Shown here: positions 25,166 through 33,580 of the stretch, piece after piece
Position numbering within the stretch: the stretch's first letter is position 1
How the letters are laid out: each line of letters begins with the position of its first letter
Source of the DNA: VBAS01 sp964508655
Lineage (GTDB): Bacteria; Bacteroidota; Bacteroidia; Chitinophagales; Chitinophagaceae
DNA length: 47,570 bases
NCBI GenBank assembly: GCA_964508655.1
Contig: CAZDUO010000026.1
Span: 1-47,570 of the forward strand
Direction of reading: 5' to 3'
The notes under the pieces: model-generated
Told to the model about the DNA's origin: nothing
The model's input: only the letters and a program-made list of their open reading frames with translations
The model's database searches: none
Translations under genes and position numbers: made by a program

Positions 25166-25422
25166 ACACACAGGTTTAACTGGTTTACTATACAGGGTGG
25201 ATTTTCAGGGCGATTCCTTGTCTCAAACTACTCTTTTCAAGTTACGGACAAATTCCGTGGAAAACGTCAGACTGCCGTCAATGTGAAGAAAAAAATATTT
25301 ATTACCCGGCCAGAAAATATGCAGAGATAACTCTGCACCGGTTTTTTTTGAAAGGTACAAGCCGGGTACTAGGGAAATCATGAGCCGAAGTGTATTAAAA
25401 AATAGAAGGCAGGTTATGAAGA

Positions 25423-26595
25423 TTAATCCCCTGCCAGCAACTTTTTAGCCTTTACAAAACCTGGTGAGCTCCATTTACCATGCACAGTTCCTGATTTTAA
25501 TAAATAAAGAGTAGGTGTGGCACGTGCCGCTGTACGGATGGCAGTAAAATCGCATTGCATCACCGGCCACTGGTGCCAAAATACATCAGCCCGGTGCTTC
25601 CGCCACTCTTCTGCCGAAGCGGTTACGATGAAGAGGGGGATATTTTTAGCAGCAGCCACTTGCTGAATTTTTCCAAATTGATTTTGCCAGGATGGATGCC
25701 GGGCAGAAGGTTTTTCCTCAAACAGCAATAAAACCTGCGGCATGCCGAGGATAATTACCGTGGAATCGGTATTGGTTATGCCGGAAAGACTAAACCCTTT
25801 TATCGGCGGCTCATTGTTTTTTCCCTTTCGCAGCAGCTTATCGTAGCGGTTGACAAACTTGTAAACCGAGTCGTTGAAATCGGCAGGGAATTTATCGGCT
25901 GTAAATTCAACCCGCTGGCCCTGTTTGTCATACACAAAAGTCATCACCACGCTGTCGGGTATGGCATTGGCCGGCATTTTTTGCTTTTCAGGAATGTTGT
26001 TTCCCTCTTTGAAAGGAAGACAATCAACCGGCGGCAGGTATTTTAATGCATACCACTGCAACCCGAAACTGAAAAGGGTGACTGCAAACATGCTGCCCGT
26101 GTTGATACCGGGTGAAAAAAGCGCCTTGATATAATTTCTGCCAAAAAGAATAATAAGTATAAGCGCCGAAAGCACTACGTCTTTATAAAATGAAAACCCG
26201 GAAGTGATTTTAATGCAATCACCAAAGCAGCCGCAGTTGGTAGGCCGGCCGGTGTTGTAGGTATATCCGGTAAGGATGGTAAAAAATATCATCAGCAGCA
26301 GCAACAGCCAGCTGAACAGCTTCATACGCCAGCCGAAAAGCAGGGCGGCACCGGCAATTATTTCAAACGCATTCATAAAAACGGACATGAACAGATTGTG
26401 CCCGTTCAGAAAATGAAATAACCCGGTAAGTGCATTTTTCAAAAAGAAGCCGCCCGAAGCAAGGTCGGTATTCCACACTTCAAAGTACTCTTCCATTTTA
26501 TAGGCTGTGCCCAACGGATCATTTGCCTTCACCAAACCGGAAAAGATAAACAGCAGCCCGACAAGAACCCTGATTATATTGATGACATATCTCAT
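25423..26595 (-). CDS. DoxX-family membrane protein with thioredoxin-like C-terminal domain (BT_3928 type)
   Basis: 390 aa. N-terminal half: four or five membrane helices of the DoxX/MauE type with the cysteine motif NCGCFGDC at about 121-128, typical of thiol-redox membrane proteins. After about 165 a further helix and a periplasmic region lead to a C-terminal thioredoxin-fold-like part (VLLLFEEKPS, LFIVTASAEEW, ATPTLYLLKSGTVHGKW), without a CxxC pair. In Bacteroidota this family commonly neighbours folP, as here, in divergent orientation. A role in disulfide or redox handling is inferred only. Confidence 0.8.
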   Translation of the reverse strand: MRYVINIIRVLVGLLFIFSGLVKANDPLGTAYKMEEYFEVWNTDLASGGFFLKNALTGLFHFLNGHNLFMSVFMNAFEIIAGAALLFGWRMKLFSWLLLLLMIFFTILTGYTYNTGRPTNCGCFGDCIKITSGFSFYKDVVLSALILIILFGRNYIKALFSPGINTGSMFAVTLFSFGLQWYALKYLPPVDCLPFKEGNNIPEKQKMPANAIPDSVVMTFVYDKQGQRVEFTADKFPADFNDSVYKFVNRYDKLLRKGKNNEPPIKGFSLSGITNTDSTVIILGMPQVLLLFEEKPSARHPSWQNQFGKIQQVAAAKNIPLFIVTASAEEWRKHRADVFWHQWPVMQCDFTAIRTAARATPTLYLLKSGTVHGKWSSPGFVKAKKLLAGD

Positions 26596-26652
26596 TTCAA
26601 AAGGAATAATTCAAAAAATGTGTACCAATCAGCACCATCCTGTATCCAATAT

Positions 26653-26919
26653 CCTACTTCCTACTTCCGATGCCGACGCTTGCGGTCGGCATGCCGACAT
26701 TTATTGTCGGCACTTCCNNNNNNNNNNNNNNNNNNNNNNNNNNNNNNNNNNNNNNNNNNNNNNNNNNNNNNNNNNNNNNNNNNNNNNNNNNNNNNNNNNN
26801 NNNNNNNNNNNNNNNNNACTTCCGATGCCGACGCTTGCGGTCGGCATGCCGACATTTATTGTCGGCACTTCCTACTTCCTACATCCTACATCCGACATCC
26901 GACATCCGACATCCGACCC
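26653..26919. repeat. Heptad arrays around a GCCGAC hairpin, interrupted by the assembly gap
   Basis: Fills most of the 400-bp gap between the DoxX-type gene and folP. Left: units CCTACTT (26653-26666), then a double hairpin built on GCCGAC/GTCGGC (26672-26712). After the gap the same hairpin unit recurs, then seven heptads 26871-26919 grading from CCTACTT through CCTACAT to CCGACAT. The 55 bases before the N run (26663-26717) equal the 55 bases after it (26818-26872). No ORF is supported across it. A weak -7-like TATCTTTA lies upstream of folP. Confidence 0.85.
26718..26817. other. Assembly gap, 100 N
   Basis: Exactly 100 N, a scaffolding placeholder of unknown true size. It is flanked by identical 55-bp sequences, see the repeat entry around it. 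Confidence 0.99.
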
Positions 26920-26995
26920 CCCACATCCTGCTCTGAGGCTTCGGAGGCCATGCCATTCGCTATCTTTATTGCCAAAAGTAAACAACTAAAAGCGA

Positions 26996-27823
26996 ATGTT
27001 TACACTGAACTGTAAAGGCCGCTTGCTCGTGGTGGAAAAACCACTGCTGATGGGCATCATCAATGTCACTCCCGATTCCTTTTACGCCGGCAACCGGCTT
27101 AGCGGAGTTGACAGTATTCTTACACTGGCAGAAAAAATGCTTTTGGAAGGCGCCGATATTCTCGATATCGGCGGGCAGAGCACAAGACCGGGCAGCGAAC
27201 GAATTAGTGCCGATGAGGAACTGAAAAGAATACTGCCTGCCATCAGTATGGTAATTAAGAAATTTCCTGAAGCGCTTATATCAGTTGATACATTTTATTC
27301 AAAAGTGGCCGCCGAAGCCGTAGCAGCCGGTGCATCCATCATCAACGACATCAGCGCCGGGAGTCTGGACAATAGAATGATTGAAACCGTGTCTGCATTG
27401 CAAGTGCCCTATGTACTGATGCACATGAAAGGAACGCCACAAACCATGCAGCAAAGCCCGGTTTATGAAAACGTAACCCGTGAAGTACTGGATTTTTTTA
27501 TTGCTAAAATGCAAGAACTGAAAACCGCCGGCATCCGCGACATCATTCTTGACCCGGGCTTTGGTTTCGGAAAAACCATCAGCCATAATTTTGAGCTGCT
27601 GAGAAATCTTTCTGTTTTCAAAATGACTGGCAGACCCGTCATGCTGGGTGTATCCCGCAAGTCAACCATTTATAAAACACTTGGCGTAACTCCTGAAGAA
27701 GCGCTGAACGGCACAACGGTTTTAAATACCATCGCCCTGGTGCATGGTGCCTCCATCCTGCGTGTGCACGACGTAAAAGAAGCCAAAGAAGCGGTCACGC
27801 TTTTTTGTGAAATGAAAAAATAA
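26996..27823 (+). CDS. folP: Dihydropteroate synthase
   Basis: Joins 4-aminobenzoate to the pterin pyrophosphate in folate synthesis; target of sulfonamides. 275 aa TIM barrel with MGIINVTPDSF at 19-29, DIGGQSTRPGSE near 58, DISAG, LDPGFGFGKT near 182 and GVSRKS near 217. All substrate-binding motifs are intact. Divergent from the DoxX-type gene; the FKBP gene converges on it. Confidence 0.95.
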   Translation: MFTLNCKGRLLVVEKPLLMGIINVTPDSFYAGNRLSGVDSILTLAEKMLLEGADILDIGGQSTRPGSERISADEELKRILPAISMVIKKFPEALISVDTFYSKVAAEAVAAGASIINDISAGSLDNRMIETVSALQVPYVLMHMKGTPQTMQQSPVYENVTREVLDFFIAKMQELKTAGIRDIILDPGFGFGKTISHNFELLRNLSVFKMTGRPVMLGVSRKSTIYKTLGVTPEEALNGTTVLNTIALVHGASILRVHDVKEAKEAVTLFCEMKK

Positions 27824-27825
27824 AA

Positions 27826-27850
27826 CCTCCTTCGCTCCAGGCAAAGGAGG
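27826..27850 (-). terminator. Terminator of the FKBP gene, between convergent folP and FKBP
   Basis: CCTCCTT (27826-27832) pairs with AAGGAGG (27844-27850), loop 11. On the minus strand it is followed by TTTTATTTTTT, in the 49-bp gap between the two stop codons, so it serves mainly the FKBP transcript. Confidence 0.7.
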
Positions 27851-27872
27851 CTGTAAGATTAAAGTGAAATTA

Positions 27873-28904
27873 TTACTGCTTTTTCTGCGCTTTTAATTTT
27901 TGCATCGTTTCCAGCGAATCGGCCATGTGTTTTGTGGCCGTGGCTTCATCCCTGCTGTCGCTCACTTTCAAAACCTGCACATCAAACGCCAGTGCTTCAA
28001 ACGGCTTACCACCCGGCCCCGGTTGCATACCATATGCCTGGTAACCGGGAATAAACAAAGTGCCGCTGCCGCCTTCGTTGAAAGCCATCAAACCATCATC
28101 CCACCCGCGGATAACATTGCCGAGCCCTACCTGGAATACGTAAATGTTGGCTTCAAACACACTGTCAGTAGCCATCAGCCGGCCGGAGTATTTTACAGCC
28201 AGGTATTTTCCACTCTGTACCGGCACTCCGCTGCCTTTTTGTTTAACTATAATATAAGTGCCCTGTTCAGTTTTAGATGCCTTAAGATTTTTGTATTTCA
28301 GGTATGCTTCCACTTCCTTATCCTGTTTTTCCACTTCACCCGATTTTTTCCATTCCACCAGGTCTTTATCATACTGTTCCAGTCTTGCTTTTTTTTCTTT
28401 AGCCTGCATTTCTTTCAGTTCCTGTTCCTGCCGGGGTTTATCTTTTGCCATTTCTGCTTCAAAATCTTTCCGGGCCAGGCTGTCGTTGTTATACACTTCC
28501 AGCACTTTCATGTATGTGATAATGCGGTCGCCTTTTTTCAAAAACGGCATTTGCTGACCTAGTCCTTTTTTCAGCAGGCTGTCGCCCGATTCCACCACCA
28601 CGGCGCTGTCGCCTTTGCGCATCAGGAACAACACCTCCACTGGGCTGTAATTGAAGTTGGGGTCAAGATTCAGCGGGATAAAGTTTGGCATTTTGTCGTA
28701 GCTTGTATAAATCAGGGAGTCGTTCACTTTTCGTATGAAGTGAATCTTCACCACATTGGTTGGCTTCGCTATTGAATCCTTACCGTCGCCGGGAATAAGT
28801 TTATACACCAGGCCGCTTTTCATTTTTTTATAATTCATGCTGCCGCAACCCGCTGCCAGCAGCACAATTAACGCAGCAGTCATCAGTCTGATAGATGTTT
28901 TCAT
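27873..28904 (-). CDS. FKBP-type peptidyl-prolyl isomerase, lipoprotein
   Basis: 343 aa. Lipoprotein signal with Cys20 (LLAAGCGS). The C-terminal FKBP domain (about 230-320) shows VQSGKYLAVKYSGRL, GNVIRGWDDGLMAFNEGG and the TLFIPGYQAYGMQ strand; between 150 and 210 is a charged helical segment. A second, degenerate FKBP-like unit may occupy 30-130. Expected to act as an envelope foldase or chaperone. It starts 9 bp after the nrnA stop on the same strand, so the two are cotranscribed. Confidence 0.88.
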   Translation of the reverse strand: MKTSIRLMTAALIVLLAAGCGSMNYKKMKSGLVYKLIPGDGKDSIAKPTNVVKIHFIRKVNDSLIYTSYDKMPNFIPLNLDPNFNYSPVEVLFLMRKGDSAVVVESGDSLLKKGLGQQMPFLKKGDRIITYMKVLEVYNNDSLARKDFEAEMAKDKPRQEQELKEMQAKEKKARLEQYDKDLVEWKKSGEVEKQDKEVEAYLKYKNLKASKTEQGTYIIVKQKGSGVPVQSGKYLAVKYSGRLMATDSVFEANIYVFQVGLGNVIRGWDDGLMAFNEGGSGTLFIPGYQAYGMQPGPGGKPFEALAFDVQVLKVSDSRDEATATKHMADSLETMQKLKAQKKQ

Positions 28905-28913
28905 TGTATTTAT

Positions 28914-29921
28914 TTATTGTAAAAGATGTTTGTTTTCTTTCATGGCCCGGTGAAAATCCTTCACGGTTTCTTCCAACGATAAAGAACTGCGTCCTCCGGA
29001 GGCATTGAAATGCCCGCCGCCTTCGAAATATTTTTTTGCAAAAGCATTGCAGTCAAACTCGCCTTTGCTGCGAAAGCTCCACTTGCGTTCCTCATCCCTG
29101 TCAATCACGATAGCCACCAGCTTAATGCCACTGATACTTTGCGGGTAATTAACGAGGCCCTCGGTGTCGCCGGTTTTGATTCCATATTTTAAAAGGTCGG
29201 CTTTCGGGATGGTGAGCAGCACCGTATTATATTCGTAAAAAACCTGCATGCGGTTGAGCAATACATGACCGATGAAGCGCATCCTGTTTTCAAGAAAATT
29301 ATCAAACAGCTCATTGTGCACACGCATATGCTCCAGCCCCCGCTGCTTCAGGTCGGCTACCAGCCGGTGCACATCGGCCGTGGTGGATGAAAAACGGAAT
29401 GAACCGGTATCAGCTACCACACCGGCATAGAGGCACTCCATGATTCCCGGGGTGATTTTATCGCTGTGACCGGAAGCATAAATGAAATCGTACACCAGCT
29501 CGGAAGTGCTCGATTTTTCAGCCTGGCTGATGCCGTAATCAAAACTGTTCTCATCCGGTTGCTGGTGATGGTCAATCAGAATCTTTGTGCAGACAAGCTG
29601 ATTCATTTTTTCCGTCATGTTTTTTGTACGGTAAATGGCATTAAAGTCGAGACAAAAAATCCATTCTGCTTCATCCAGTATTTTTTCCGCTTTTTCTTTC
29701 AGCATATCATAATCTATCACCTCGCTGCAGCCGGGCATCCAGTTGAGCCAGGCTGCCCAGTTGGTGGGTGAAATAACATGTACATTATGCCCGAGCTTTC
29801 TCAGAAAATGCATCATGGCCAATGAGGCGCCCATTGCATCGGCATCGGGTTTCTGATGCGGAACTATCACCACCCTTTTTGCCACGGTAAGTTGCGGAAA
29901 TATTTCAGCTATGGGTTTCAT
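28914..29921 (-). CDS. DHH-family phosphoesterase, NrnA-like
   Basis: 335 aa. DHH domain: PHQKPDADAMGAS near 23, CLDFN near 94 and LIDHHQQPD near 118, VVADTGSFRFSS near 165; the C-terminal DHHA1 domain ends with GGGHFNASGG. NrnA enzymes degrade short RNA oligonucleotides and 3'-phosphoadenosine phosphate, and related forms cleave pApA. All metal-binding motifs are present. Upstream of the FKBP lipoprotein gene with a 9-bp gap. A TATCTTCG near 29936 may be a degenerate -7 box. Confidence 0.9.
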   Translation of the reverse strand: MKPIAEIFPQLTVAKRVVIVPHQKPDADAMGASLAMMHFLRKLGHNVHVISPTNWAAWLNWMPGCSEVIDYDMLKEKAEKILDEAEWIFCLDFNAIYRTKNMTEKMNQLVCTKILIDHHQQPDENSFDYGISQAEKSSTSELVYDFIYASGHSDKITPGIMECLYAGVVADTGSFRFSSTTADVHRLVADLKQRGLEHMRVHNELFDNFLENRMRFIGHVLLNRMQVFYEYNTVLLTIPKADLLKYGIKTGDTEGLVNYPQSISGIKLVAIVIDRDEERKWSFRSKGEFDCNAFAKKYFEGGGHFNASGGRSSLSLEETVKDFHRAMKENKHLLQ

Positions 29922-29983
29922 AAGCGGCTGCGAAGATAAGTGTTTGCCTTTTATTGTTTTGGTTTATGGATTTACTACAACTT

Positions 29984-30112
29984 ATCTCAAAAGTAATTTT
30001 AACACAGAGATTTTGAGAAACTGAATTACACAGAGATGCCAATCCAGAGGTAAATTCTCTGTGCAGCTCCTTAACTCTGTGCCACTGTGTTGTGATCATT
30101 GACTTTTGAGAT
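29984..30112. repeat. MITE-like element with 13-bp terminal inverted repeats
   Basis: In the 306-bp gap between nrnA and ndk. ATCTCAAAAGTAA (29984-29996) matches the reverse complement of TGACTTTTGAGAT (30100-30112) at 12 of 13 positions. Inside, ACACAGAG motifs on the left face CTCTGTG and CTGTGTT motifs on the right, so the whole 129 bp can fold on itself. No ORF and no obvious target duplication. The CACAGAG-type inverted repeat resembles a widespread Bacteroidota intergenic repeat, from memory. Confidence 0.6.
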
Positions 30113-30197
30113 GTGTTCTGCTATCTGGATGAAGAGGGCCGGTAAATCCATTAATAAGTACCAAAGCATTTCAGGAAACAAACCCGAAACTTTCCCT

Positions 30198-30205
30198 TAG
30201 CTTTG
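30198..30205 (+). promoter_or_regulatory. -7 box TAGCTTTG of ndk
   Basis: TAGCTTTG ends 22 bp before the ATG at 30228, giving a short leader. Confidence 0.55.
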
Positions 30206-30227
30206 CGCCGCAAAAAACAAACGCATT

Positions 30228-30644
30228 ATGAGCAACCGTACATTGACAATGATTAAACCCGACGCCATGAAGAAAGGATATGCAGGTGCCATCCTGGATA
30301 TGATAATTAAAGACGGGTTTCGCATCGTGGCCCTGAAACTAACCAGGCTGACACCCGAAAAGGCTGCTGAATTTTATGCCGTACACAAAGAAAGACCTTT
30401 TTATGGCGAGCTGGTGGAGTATATGAGCAGCGGCCCTATAATTGCGGCCATCCTGGAAAAAGAAAATGCGGTGGCCGGATTCCGCAGGCTGATTGGCGCC
30501 ACTGACCCTGCCAAAGCCGATGAAGGCACCATCCGTAAAAAATATGCCGCATCCATAGCTGAAAATGCCGTGCACGGCAGCGACAGCGATGAGAATGCAA
30601 AAATGGAAAGCGATTTCTTTTTTTCTGCGCTGGAACGATATTGA
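30228..30644 (+). CDS. ndk: Nucleoside diphosphate kinase
   Basis: Transfers the gamma phosphate between nucleoside triphosphates and diphosphates through a phosphohistidine. 138 aa, full length. RTLTMIKPDAM at the start, HKERPFYGELVEYMSSGP near 52, and the active-site His in NAVHGSDS near 115. Followed by a strong terminator, so monocistronic. Confidence 0.97.
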   Translation: MSNRTLTMIKPDAMKKGYAGAILDMIIKDGFRIVALKLTRLTPEKAAEFYAVHKERPFYGELVEYMSSGPIIAAILEKENAVAGFRRLIGATDPAKADEGTIRKKYAASIAENAVHGSDSDENAKMESDFFFSALERY

Positions 30645-30662
30645 AAAAACCTCACTTCGAAC

Positions 30663-30697
30663 TGCCCTGCATCGTCAAACTGCAGGGCATTTTTTTT
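30663..30697 (+). terminator. Rho-independent terminator of ndk
   Basis: TGCCCTGCA (30663-30671) pairs with TGCAGGGCA (30681-30689), followed by eight T. Confidence 0.9.
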
Positions 30698-30747
30698 CCT
30701 GATAAAAGAATCATTTCATTAAATTAGTATGCTATAAAACCTAACTT

Positions 30748-32688
30748 ATGCGATTCTTTAAAACCCTGGAATACTTTACCGGCAGCTTTTTCCTTATACT
30801 CCCGCTATTTATTTTCTCCCCTGCATTTTCGCAAAGTCCGCTGCCCGAATGGGGCTATTTCAGTCCGCAGGAAATCAGTTTGAAAGAATGTTCTTTCGAC
30901 CCGGAAGCGGAGGCAGTGATATTGCTGGATGAAGCCGTGGCAGAGTACGATGACGATTACCGGCTGATTACCCGGCGGCGGGTGCGGATAAAAATCCTGA
31001 ATACAAGAGGATTGAAATATGCCGATGTCTCCATTCCTTTTTATTCGAAAAATGATTTTGAATCGGTGGACAAGATTGAAGCCCTTACTCACAATTTTAA
31101 TGAAAACGGTCATTCACAAATGACCATGCTGGATAAAAAATCCGTTTTCAAAGAAAAAAGAGATGACAAATACTCGTTGATGAAATTTCCGATGCCCGCA
31201 GTAAAAGAAGGCAGCATCATAGAGTATCGCTACGAAGTAGCCACCAAAACATTTTCCGGCCCGGATGACTGGTATTTTCAAAATGATATACCCACCATTA
31301 AGAGCGCCTTTTTATTACAGGTACCGCCGCGGGCCGAATTTACTTACCAGGTGCAGCGAAAAAACAGCCTGCCGATAATTATTAAACCGCTTCCGAACGA
31401 AGGAAAGGTTTATTTTGAAATGAACAATATTCCGGCGCTGCGCTATGAGCCTTACATGGACGCCCCCCGGGATTATGTACAGAAAGTTGCCTTCCAGTTG
31501 TCGGGTGTGGTAAACCGCTTTGGTCATAAACAGGATATTAATACCACCTGGAAGTCGCTGGCCAATGACCTGATGACAGAAAAATATTTCGGCAGCCAGC
31601 TTGATAAAGACCTGAAAGTGGATGAAGTTAAAAAACTGGCTGATGCTGAAAGCACTGCTACCGGCAAAATGAAAGTCATTTACAATTATGTTCGGAATAA
31701 TTTCACCTGGAATGGCTATCATGGTATTTATACCCCTGACGGTTTGAAAGCTGTATGGGAAAGAAAAAAAGGCAGCAACAGTGAAATAAACCTGCTGCTG
31801 ATAAATTTTCTGAATACTAATGGCGTGGACGTGTACCCGATGCTGGTGGCAGAAAGAGATTATGGAAAGATAGATCCGAACTATCCGTTTATTGACCGCT
31901 TTAATAAAGCGGTGGCTTTTGTGATGGCGGATGACAAGCAATACATACTGGATGCCACAGAAAAATATTGTCCCGCAGGGCTTACTCCTTACCAGTTGCT
32001 GAACACGATGGCCTTTATTGTTGATAAAAAGAAACCCGATTTGGTAAACATTGCCAGCAATAAGGCTTACAGGAATAAAGTGACTGTGGAAGCTGTTGTG
32101 GATGAAAAGGGCGAACTGCACGGCAATGCAGTGGTGGAAAGCTCCGAATACTCCCGGCAGGACCGGGTGAAACGGATTAAATCGGATCAGAAAAAATTTA
32201 TAACGGAGCAGTTTGAAAAACCATTCCGTGAACTTGCAGTTGACAGTTTTATGTTTGTAAACCTGGATGCGGATGAGTTGCCGCTTATTCAGCACATCCG
32301 GTTTTCGCAGCAGCCGGAAGAAGGCGGTGATTTTGTTTTTCTGAATAACAATTTCTTCATGGGACTGGAAAAAAATCCATTTACCTCATCTATCCGCTTT
32401 ACCAATGTGAACTTTGGTTACCCCTATGTAATGTCGATGGAAGCCGTATTCAGATTGCCGGCCGGCGCCAAAATGGATTTGCCCAAGGACAGAACATTGC
32501 AATCAACCGATGGAAAAATCAGCCTGCAAAGAGAAATAAAATTCGAGAACGGGGAAATAAAAGTGAAGCTGTTCTTTACGCAATCCATCACCCTGGTAAC
32601 TCCGGAAAACTACCCTGCCCTGAAGGAGTTTTACAAAAACATGGTGGATATGCTGAATGAGCCTGTTGTGCTGAAACTGGCGAAGTGA
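30748..32688 (+). CDS. DUF3857 protein with inactive transglutaminase-like domain
   Basis: 646 aa, secreted (hydrophobic signal, cleavage after AFSQ near 29). DUF3857 occupies about 60-260 (LDEAVAEYDDDYRLITRRRVRIKIL). A transglutaminase-core domain follows (MKVIYNYVRNNFTW), but the usual GxCxD site reads GSNSE (about 342-346, Asn for Cys) and the usual FNH reads FNK, so two of three catalytic residues are gone; the Asp in YILDATE remains. A C-terminal DUF3858-like domain ends the protein. Likely an envelope protein with a binding rather than enzymatic role. Its stop is 33 bp from the truncated ATPase gene, tail to tail. Confidence 0.85.
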   Translation: MRFFKTLEYFTGSFFLILPLFIFSPAFSQSPLPEWGYFSPQEISLKECSFDPEAEAVILLDEAVAEYDDDYRLITRRRVRIKILNTRGLKYADVSIPFYSKNDFESVDKIEALTHNFNENGHSQMTMLDKKSVFKEKRDDKYSLMKFPMPAVKEGSIIEYRYEVATKTFSGPDDWYFQNDIPTIKSAFLLQVPPRAEFTYQVQRKNSLPIIIKPLPNEGKVYFEMNNIPALRYEPYMDAPRDYVQKVAFQLSGVVNRFGHKQDINTTWKSLANDLMTEKYFGSQLDKDLKVDEVKKLADAESTATGKMKVIYNYVRNNFTWNGYHGIYTPDGLKAVWERKKGSNSEINLLLINFLNTNGVDVYPMLVAERDYGKIDPNYPFIDRFNKAVAFVMADDKQYILDATEKYCPAGLTPYQLLNTMAFIVDKKKPDLVNIASNKAYRNKVTVEAVVDEKGELHGNAVVESSEYSRQDRVKRIKSDQKKFITEQFEKPFRELAVDSFMFVNLDADELPLIQHIRFSQQPEEGGDFVFLNNNFFMGLEKNPFTSSIRFTNVNFGYPYVMSMEAVFRLPAGAKMDLPKDRTLQSTDGKISLQREIKFENGEIKVKLFFTQSITLVTPENYPALKEFYKNMVDMLNEPVVLKLAK

Positions 32689-32721
32689 TTTTTATACATT
32701 AAATTTTCCGGAACACTTTTA

Positions 32722-33570
32722 TTATTCTTTGCAGGCTGCCACTGCCAGTGAAATGCTGGTGAGTATCATTTTTTCTGCAGGTTCTCCCCGTAACCAGCCA
32801 GCGATAAAAAACACCAGGCATAAAAACAAAATCAGCACCGAAAGCTTTTTACCGAAAGAAGCCATGCGTTTCTGCAGCGGCGTCATCACTTCTTTTTGCT
32901 GCAGCATCCGGGCAATCATGCCAAGTTCTGTTTGCATACCGGTGGCAACCACCACACCGGCGCCACGACCGTAAACAACAAATGTGCCCTTAAAAGCCAT
33001 ATTTTGCCTGTCACCAACGGGCAAATAATCTGCTTCAAGCGCCGGGGGCACTTTTTCCACTGCATGCGATTCACCTGTAAGTGCTGCTTCATCTACCCGG
33101 ATGTTTAAGGATTCGATTATCCGCATATCAGCAGGTACGGCATTACCTGCTTCAAGCAAAACAAGATCGCCGGGCACCAGGTCTTTTGAAGAAATCCAGC
33201 ACACCTCTGCATTACGAATTACTTTTGCCCGGGTAACGGCCATTTGTTTCAATGCCTGCAGTGCTTTTTCCGCACGGTATTCCTGGATAAAGCCGACGAT
33301 GGCGTTCAAAAAAACAATCACAAGGATAACTATCGTATCCGTAAAATCACCAATGAATCCTGAAATTATGGCTGCTGCAAACAGAATTAATATCATGACG
33401 TCACTGAACTGAGACAGCAGCAAACTCCCAATTGTCTTCTTTTTTTGTTCTTCCAGCTGGTTGGGGCCGGTTTCTGATAATCTCTCCCCGGCCCGTGCTG
33501 CGGTTAATCCCTGCCTGCCCGTGCCAAACAGTTCAAATATTTCTTCTATGCTTAGCCTGTGCCAGTTCAT
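32722..33570 (-). pseudogene. Truncated cation-transporting P-type ATPase (N-terminal third)
   Basis: 282 codons of a protein that should be about 850-900 aa. The cation-ATPase N domain, M1-M2, the actuator domain with TGES at 165-168 and M3 are intact. The reading frame ends abruptly in M4: SLAVAA is followed by CKE and stop where the family has IPEGLPA. The phosphorylation motif DKTGT, the nucleotide domain and M5-M10 are missing, so it cannot pump. The sequence type is PMA1/SERCA-like (Ca2+ or similar). It lies 10 bp downstream of a Na+/Ca2+ exchanger gene. The breakpoint is about 50 bp from the DUF3857 stop, suggesting a deletion that joined the two genes. Confidence 0.85.
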
Positions 33571-33580
33571 AGCCGGGGAT

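Noticed and set aside
26653..26919. CRISPR array
   Set aside because: Units are 7 bases with no spacers between equal repeats, and no cas genes are near.
26507..27015. ORFs running through the N gap on both strands
   Set aside because: They consist of unknown residues and translated heptad repeats; no coding signal.
31315..32295. Long minus-strand open frame (326 codons) opposite the DUF3857 gene
   Set aside because: Shadow; His/Phe-rich with no domain, while the plus-strand protein has clear domains.
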